A DNA stretch of 64,000 bases from Prionace glauca (lineage: Eukaryota > Chordata > Chondrichthyes > Carcharhiniformes > Carcharhinidae), in the NCBI GenBank assembly GCA_037974335.1, contig CM075743.1:50471346-50535345 (forward strand), written 5' to 3'. Under the pieces are notes generated by a model. It searched no databases, had not been told where the DNA came from, and worked only from the letters and a program-made list of their open reading frames with translations. A program made the position numbers and the translations under genes. Below are positions 57,646 to 64,000 of this stretch, piece by piece (position 1 is the stretch's first letter; each line of letters begins with the position of its first letter).

Positions 57646-58199
57646 TTAGAGTGATAGAATCAGTGAATGGAATCTCTGGTCTGGCAGAGATGGGGAACCT
57701 AATTTGACCTGAAGCTGAAAACCAGTTTACCGACTGCGGGGTGAAATGTAGGAGTTCGGTTCTTGAGACTTTGAAAGTGAGTTAAAGACTGGTCAGGCTT
57801 CTTGACAAAGGAAATTGGGAAGCCCCTTAGCGAGCATTAGTATCTCCTGCATTCTCTTTAAAAAGTCACCTCGCCAGAGTTAATCCCCATCTCCAAATTA
57901 AGTTCCCCGTCAGTGAGAAATTAAAACATACACTTTCAGCTCATGGTGTCTGCGCTCACTCATTAAAAGAACAGCTATGCCTCATCCCATGTCAACCTGC
58001 ACTGTGTGTTCACACCTCTGCAGGTCCATCATCCTTCTGTACCCGTTCAAATCCCTTTCAAAATGTTCGATGAGATAAGCTTCCAGCAATATTTTGGGCA
58101 GCGTTCCAAATCCACACAGTTCCCAGTGAAGTTGTTTTCCCATGGTTAGATTCATTATTCCAGATATTTTGCCAATGATTTTGAACCAATGACATTTGG

Positions 58200-58507
58200 T
58201 TAAAGTTTATTTATTAGTCACAAGTAGGCATACATTCACACCAGAATGAAGTTATTGTGAAAATCCCCCAGTTGCCACACTCCAGCTCCTGTTCAGGTAC
58301 ACTGAGGGAGAATTTAGCAAGGCCAATGCACCCTAACCCCAGCGTGTCTTCTCAGACTGTGGAAGGAAACCGGAGCACCCAGAAGAAACCCACGCAGACA
58401 CAGGGAGCTTGTGCAGACTCTGCACAGGCAGTGACCCAAGCCAGGAATCGAACCCTGACCTCTGACGCTGTGAGGCAGCAGTGCCAACCACTGTGCCATT
58501 GTGGTTA
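58200..58507 (-). mobile_element. tRNA-headed SINE, tail type 2, reverse
   Basis: tttatttattagtcacaagt, gaatcgaaccctgacctctg, agtgccaaccactgtgccat. Confidence 0.88.
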
Positions 58508-59325
58508 TTGACCCACAACTTCTTTTTGAATGGCTTTTCTCTGCCAATGTAATCAAAATCTTTCATCATCTTGAAAGACTGTGTCAGGTCACCCCTCACC
58601 TTCGTTGTTGCAAAGGGAATGATTTCCAACCTCTCTTTATCCTCCCTCAGTAACATCTTGACAAGTTCCTCTGAAGGCCCTTAAATAGTTCTTGAAGCAT
58701 AATGCCCAGAATTGTCCACAGGAGTCCAGTCATTTATTAAGATCTAGCATGATTTATTATTCTTGCATCAACCCAAGTAACTCAGATGGTTTTTGGAACT
58801 CCTTATCAACTTGTCCTGCCACCTTTAGAATTTGTCTACGTAAAAAGCAAGGATCTCTGTTCATCTACACTCTGAACAATTGTAACATTTATTGGATGCT
58901 GTTTTTTTTCCATATTAGATCTTCCAAAGTGCATCACTTCACATTCCTCCATCTTGAATTTTATCTGCTATGCCCATTTCATAGAATCATAGAACCCTAC
59001 AGTGCAGAAAGAGGCCCTTCAGCCCATCGAGTCTGCACCAACCACAATCCCAGCCAAGCCCTACCCCTATATCCCTACATATTTTACCCACTAATCCCTC
59101 TAACCTAAGCATCTCAGAACACGAAGGGGCAATTTTAGTGTAGTCAATTAACCTAATCCGCATACCTTTGGACTGTGGGAAGAAACTGGACTGGAGGAAA
59201 CCCATGCAGACACGAGGAGAATGTGCAAACTCCACACAGAGTGTCACTATCCTGTCTATACCTTCCTGAAGTCCACAACTATCCCCATCACCACCTACTC
59301 ATTTGCCAGTTATTGTATCATCTGC
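58508..59325 (-). mobile_element. Old CR1 fragment, split by a SINE
   Basis: Pieces 58508-58980 and 59249-59325. The reverse complement holds LIQSFKMMKDFDYI-like (58540-58590), then thumb blocks, and resumes after the SINE at tgtcactatcctgtctatac. Diverged, no open frame. Confidence 0.6.
58981..59248 (-). mobile_element. tRNA-headed SINE, tail type 1, reverse, head truncated
   Basis: atagaatcatagaaccctac, cccatcgagtctgcaccaac, gtgcaaactccacacagagt. Sits inside an old CR1 whose sequence continues on both sides. Confidence 0.85.
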
Positions 59326-59329
59326 CAGC

Positions 59330-59382
59330 CATGTTATGCTGCTCCCTACACTCAGCGAGAGTGTAGGGAGCAGCATAACATG
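59330..59382. repeat. Perfect 24-bp hairpin
   Basis: Arm 59330-59353 (catgttatgctgctccctac actc) is the exact inverse of 59359-59382, with loop agcga. No matching arm is seen in other repeats of the window. Confidence 0.95.
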
Positions 59383-59919
59383 ATCATTTTTAAATGGAAG
59401 GCTGAATTTTCCGGCCCTTCCTGCCAGCAGGATCTTCCAGTCCCACTGATAGCCACCTCCCACAACGAATTCCTCAATGGCACAGCTGGCCAACAATGTA
59501 AAATGCAGTAGACATCGGCAGGAGTGGAAGATCCCATCAGTGATCAATAGCGACGTGTCTCTGGTGCAGAAAAGTCCAGCTCGGAATAACGGACACAAGA
59601 TTGATCCATAGGTACCGCCACCATGAATCACTCCCACCAGGCTGAAAAACATCCATCCAACACTGCCCTCTGCCTCCTGTCACTAATTCAGGTTTGCATT
59701 TATACCCTCACTTTCCCCTTTGTTCCACCAGCTTCCCTAAACTGATTAATGGTTTCCAATAACTTCATTCTGAATAATGTTAGACTGGCTACTCTGTACT
59801 TTCCCAGTGCATCCCTCTCCCGTTTCTGGAATTGTGCTTTAACAGTAGCAACCCTGGTGCTCTGCGACTACTCTTGAATCCAATGAGAATCGAAAGATTG
59901 TGACCACAGCTTCCACTAT

Positions 59920-60240
59920 AAAACCATAAAACAGAGCAGAATGAGGCCACTCAGCCCATCGAGTCTGCTCTGCCATTCAATCATGGCTGATATTTTTCTC
60001 ATCCCCATTCTCCTGCCTTTACCCCATAACCTCTGATCCCCTTATTAATCAAGAACTTATCTGTCTCTGTCTTAAAGACACTCAGTGACCCGGCCTCCTC
60101 TGCGGCAAAGAGTTCCACAGATTCACCACCCTCTGGCTGAAGAAATTCCTCTTCATCTCTGTTTTAAAGGATCGTCCCTTTAGCCTGAGGTTGTGCCCTA
60201 TTATACCTTTAGTGTGTGTCCCTTTAGCAACCTTGAGTGA
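59920..60240 (-). mobile_element. CR1 3' end, moderately old
   Basis: ccataaaacagagcagaatg, gccattcaatcatggctgat, then ttccacagattcaccaccct ... gaggttgtgccctattatac. Standard CR1 3' end in reverse. Confidence 0.8.
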
Positions 60241-60617
60241 ATTCTATCTAGACAAGTGACTAACCAACTTTCAGTCATGTTAATATTTTTACTACATACT
60301 CTATCTATTACTTTCCTGCCCTAACTCCTCTTTTACTCCCACCTCCACTTGCTATGCTTGCTTGCTATGTGAAGTTAGATTCAAAATAATCAGTGACTAA
60401 TGGGCTGATTTTGTTTTTATGTTGCATCGCATTAAAAGAAGGTTCACCAGCTGAAAACAGACCAACAAGACTGGAGATGAAAGTGGCTAAGGAATTGCTC
60501 CAGAATGCAGCAATACTGCAACTCACAGTATTTCACAATGTAATCACAACTGTGACCAGTGTTGAGTAACAGGTTTAAAAGGTCGAAATAGCTCCATAAT
60601 TGTAGGAAAATCATAAT

Positions 60618-60975
60618 CTGAGTGGCACAGTGGTTAGCATTGCTATCTCACAATGCCAGGGACCCAGCTTCAATCCTGACCTCGGGTGACTGTGTGGAGT
60701 TTGCGCGTTCGTTCTGTGTCTGCATAGGTTTTTCCCGAGTACTCCGGCTTCCTTCCCAGACTCCAAAAATGTGCAGGTTAAGTTGATTGGCCCGGTCAAA
60801 TTGCCGCTTAGTGTCGAAAGATGTGTAGGTTAAGTGGATTAGCCGTGGTAAATATGTGGGGTTGCGGGGATGGGACGGATGGGAGGGCTTCACTCTTTTG
60901 GACAGTCGGTGCAGACTCAATGGGTTGAATGGTCTCTTTCTGCACTCTTGGGAAGTTATGGTTCTATTCCATAGA
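60618..60975 (+). mobile_element. tRNA-headed SINE, tail type 1
   Basis: gagtggcacagtggttagca, cagcttcaatcctgacctc, tail gcactcttgggaagttatgg ttctat. Confidence 0.85.
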
Positions 60976-61769
60976 GATAATTAGACTGAATCTTAAATCT
61001 GAGTTCCCACTGACCTATATTTAATATCTTTGAATTGATTTGGAAAAATCTGGGGTTGGACAAAATTGTTTGCCTTTATTATTGGAAGATTGTTCACTAA
61101 CGCCTTAGAAAAAGTCATTGACCATAATATAGTATTCCATGTTTACTTCACAATCTGTACATTAGCTCTTTTATCATCAGCCTTCTTCACTCATCATCTA
61201 AACAAGATTTACACAGTAGCTCACCAACCACCCTACCTTATAGTAAACAATGGAATCATCCTTCTAAAAAAGGATCAGGATTTGGCTAAACAGTTATAGA
61301 TTCATCGCAGTCTGAGAATGGTTCAGTCCCTCCAGCTGAATCACTTCAGTCCTGGCTTCCTACAGCCTTTACCTCTCTCCCTCTAGGTAGGTGGACTCAA
61401 TTCCCCTTTCAAACAATTTAAGATGACAATGAACCCAATAAACAGAGGAGGAATGACTAGACAGAACCAGGCATTCTTAGTGTGAGAGATTTATTCAAAC
61501 ATTTGGACACATATGAATCACAAGAAAACTCAGCCTGACTCACAAAGAGATTGCAAATCTGAGAAAGGGCCACCCGATAGTAGTGCCGAATATCTGACAC
61601 ACATTTCCTCCAAACGAGCCTGGGATCACTGAAATTCTCCTATTGTATGTGTATCTATTGTCGGTATTGTTTAACCTCCAGGTGTTATACTCCAGACGCA
61701 AAGTAAAGAAGAGCAGAACTGAAGCCAAATCTTTACATTTTGATAAGTATTTATCATATTTTATTATTA

Positions 61770-62127
61770 AATATTTATTATCTGGAGCATAAAAGACTGA
61801 AGGGTGATCTTATTGAGGTCCATAAAATAATGAGGGTCATAGACAAGGTAGATAGTCAATATCTTTTCCCAATGGTCGGCGAGTCTAAGACTAGAGGGCA
61901 TAGATTTAAGGTGAGAAGGGAGAGATACAAAAGAGTCCAGAAGGGCAATTTTTTCACACAGAGAGTGGTGAGTGTCTGGAACAAGCTGCCAGAGGTAGTA
62001 GTACAGGCTGGTACAATTTTGTCTTTTAAAGAACATTTTAGACAGTTTCATGAGTATGATGGATATAGAGGGACAAGTTGGGCCGAAGGGCCTGTTTCCG
62101 TGCTGTAAACCGCTATGACTCTATTAA
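61770..62127 (+). mobile_element. CR1-like 3' end
   Basis: Open reading HKRLKGDLIEVHKIMRVID, DSQYLFPMVGESKTRGH, FFTQRVVSVWNKLPEVVVQ. The tail gggccgaagggcctgtttcc ends in ctatgactctat. A different subfamily from the ttatgttc-tailed copies. Confidence 0.85.
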
Positions 62128-62804
62128 CTGAGATACTCATCACAAACACACACCTCCTCACCCAAAGAAGAGCCGGTTCAGTCATTTCCTATTGATGGGA
62201 GCACAAGTGAACTTATAATTATTGCTGACTAACTGCATTTGTTTAAATACAATCAACAGCCAATTAGCAATGGGTAGCCTCCTAATGGTGTTTGATACAC
62301 AAATTGTTCATGTAAAACTGCTTATTACAATGTATATAGAAAGAAGTTTTGTATCTATAGAGCACCCTATGGTAATTCTTCTCTCAAAGTGCTTCAGATA
62401 GAATTAATTACTTTTTAGGAAACACAGGCTGAAGAGCAGGGCCTCCAAGGTGGCAATCTCTGATCTGCTACATGTGCCGAGTAACAGTGGGGCTAGGAAT
62501 AATGAGTTCCTACAGCTGAATGCGTGGCTGAAGGATTGGTGCAAGACAGAGGGTTTTACATTTGTAAATCATTGAGAAGTCTTTGTGAGAGAAGGACAAC
62601 TGTATAGGGGAACATTTAAATGGGAAGGGTACGAATATCTTAGCTGGGTGGTTAGCTGGAGTGTTTCGACAGGGTTTAACCTAATATGGAGGGTGGGTGG
62701 GGATGACAACGAGGGGCATACACGCGGTGGGTCGTGCGAGGGCTGCTCTTGGATGTTTCGAGAGTTGCCTAGTGCTTCACGTTGTTAGTGTAAGCTTAAA
62801 CTGG

Positions 62805-63145
62805 ACCAGCTGATGGGCAACATGACAGCTCAGTGACTATCACTATTTGCTGTGCAGACACATGGATTTGGGCCGGTGTCTGTGGGAGTTTACGCATTCT
62901 CCCCGTGCTTGCATGGGTTTTCTCCGGGTGCTCCGGTTTCCTCCCACACCCCAAAGATGTGCTATTAGGCTGATTGATGTAATCAAATTGTCCCTAAATT
63001 AGTCTCCCCTCAATCTGGTTTCCAATGTGGAGTGCCATAAGCATAGACAAGGGTCAAGGGTGGAAGAGGGGACTCACAATGTTAAAATGGCAGCGCAGGC
63101 TCGTTGGGTCGAAGGGCCTGTTTCCCGTGCTGTGCTGTTCTTTGT
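62805..63145 (+). mobile_element. tRNA-headed SINE, diverged
   Basis: The head is eroded (gacagctcagtgactatcac). The body ttctccccgtgcttgcatgg, ctccgggtgctccggtttcc is clear. Tail ggtcgaagggcctgtttccc ... tgttctttg. Confidence 0.75.
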
Positions 63146-63883
63146 ACATCTATGTTTCATACACATACAAACCCATTTTCATGTCTGCATATGTACAATA
63201 CTTGGACGTTCCTGTGAACTTACTTAACACAATGACTGAGGGTCACTTTTCCTTATTGTTTATTCCACAATCGTCTACTGGCACTTTCCAGCCAGAACAC
63301 TCAGTGTGCTGTCTATCACAGACTGGCCAGGTCTGGGGTACATGCCGAAAGGTTCCTGAAGGCAGGGCTGGCTCTGTGCTGGGCGAGTGAACTTGGAAAA
63401 CCAGGCCAACACTCACCTTGCAGCACCTGTTCAAAAAACTCCGACACACGGGCTTATAAATCCAGAGATAACAGTTGGTGATATTAGTGAACAAATGCTT
63501 CAAGCATCTCTTAGCCTGCTTATAATAGCTGGATTAATTCCTGCACTGAGACAGTCAGCAAGTCAATCCCAGTGGAATGTATAGAAAAATACATTAATTC
63601 ACTAATATCACCGATATATGGTGCATATCAGTGTTTTTATCTTGGGCTCCAGTTTATATTCAATGAATCACTTTCTTTCTCACAAAGATTTTTCTTACTG
63701 TACTTTCCAAATTTAAACTGTGTCTGGCACATCTTGATCAATGGTAAAAGTTCCTTCTATCTGATGCATCAGCATAGTCGATAGGTTGGGATTTACTCCG
63801 AGATGAAAAACAGTTTGTCAAATTCCTAACTAACTTTCCCTTCCTTCCTGAAATAGTATCAATGGAAGAGGTTCGACACTCAC

Positions 63884-64000
63884 CCTATAATTGTTTCGAA
63901 GGGCCCCAGTTCGGGGAGTTCTATTTTCTCTGTGTTAGCCTCTCCATCTGTTTCACCTTCTGCAGGTTTCTCATCTGCAACCTTCTTATTCTTTTCCTTG
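63884..64000 (-). CDS. APOBEC2: APOBEC2, 3' part of the upstream coding exon (N-terminal acidic region), cut by window edge
   Basis: On the minus strand 38 codons are visible, ending in ELPELGPFETII plus GG, followed by a strong donor GTGAGT (63883-63878). Joined to the exon at 54395 this gives ETIIGQRMPSLFFKFQF, matching human FEIVTGERLPANFFKFQF. The visible residues are rich in Lys and Glu (KEKNKKVADEK), like the acidic N-terminal tail of APOBEC2. The start codon lies beyond position 64000. The intron between the exons is about 9.5 kb (54396-63883). Confidence 0.9.

Larger units (their letters stand above)
60980..63883. other. APOBEC2 intron, 5' part
   Basis: One CR1 end and one SINE are listed; the rest (61000-61760, 62130-62800, 63150-63880) shows nothing recognisable. 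Confidence 0.45.

Noticed and set aside
63025-63390. A 121-residue plus-strand frame
   Set aside because: It starts in a SINE tail and shows no known motif; chance frame in the APOBEC2 intron.

Overview
The window reads as nuclear DNA of a cartilaginous fish, most likely an elasmobranch. Two conserved vertebrate genes lie in a landscape of CR1-type LINEs, tRNA-headed SINEs with the tails common in sharks, Tx1-like LINE ends and a Penelope-like element. There are no bacterial-type genes, operons or CRISPR arrays. The species call is an inference from gene sequence and repeat style; I ran no search.

Host genes. OARD1 (TARG1, the macrodomain hydrolase that removes ADP-ribose from acidic residues) runs left to right in five coding exons: 11296-11331, 11998-12160, 18056-18114, 22027-22139 and 28059-28209. 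They join in phase to 173 residues. A GC-rich, CpG-dense block at about 6800-8770 is its probable promoter region and carries a 1.5 kb G-run minisatellite. APOBEC2 (AID/APOBEC-family zinc protein) runs right to left: its main exon is 53861-54395, and the 3' part of its upstream exon is 63884-64000, cut by the window edge. The two genes are convergent, as I recall them being at human 6p21. There NFYA lies head-to-head with OARD1; it would be expected left of this window but was not found here.

Layout. 1-6765: a pile of LINE fragments. A Tx1-like LINE is cut by two CR1 copies, and another LINE's C-terminal region is split by a CR1 whose empty site survives in a second copy. 6800-8770: CpG island and minisatellite. 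9000-9353: a degenerate U2 snRNA copy (minus strand) interrupted by Tx1-like 3' UTR sequence. 11296-28209: OARD1. Its intron 2 holds an old CR1 split by two younger CR1s in opposite orientations, and its intron 4 holds an old plus-strand CR1. 28850-32030: the best preserved CR1, with an ORF1 tail, endonuclease and reverse transcriptase. 34143-37605: a CR1 split by a Penelope-like element with a 13-bp target duplication. 37.6-53.8 kb: gene-free, with SINEs, L2-like pieces and foldbacks. 53.86-64.0 kb: APOBEC2 and its 9.5 kb intron, rich in SINEs and holding a perfect 24-bp hairpin.

The two genes are not known to share a pathway; their proximity is conserved synteny. No convincing new biological system was found. 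The strongest unusual signals are the LINE-interrupted U2 copy, the nested retrotransposon layers with datable order, the foldback repeats sharing the Penelope-like tail, and the G-run promoter minisatellite.
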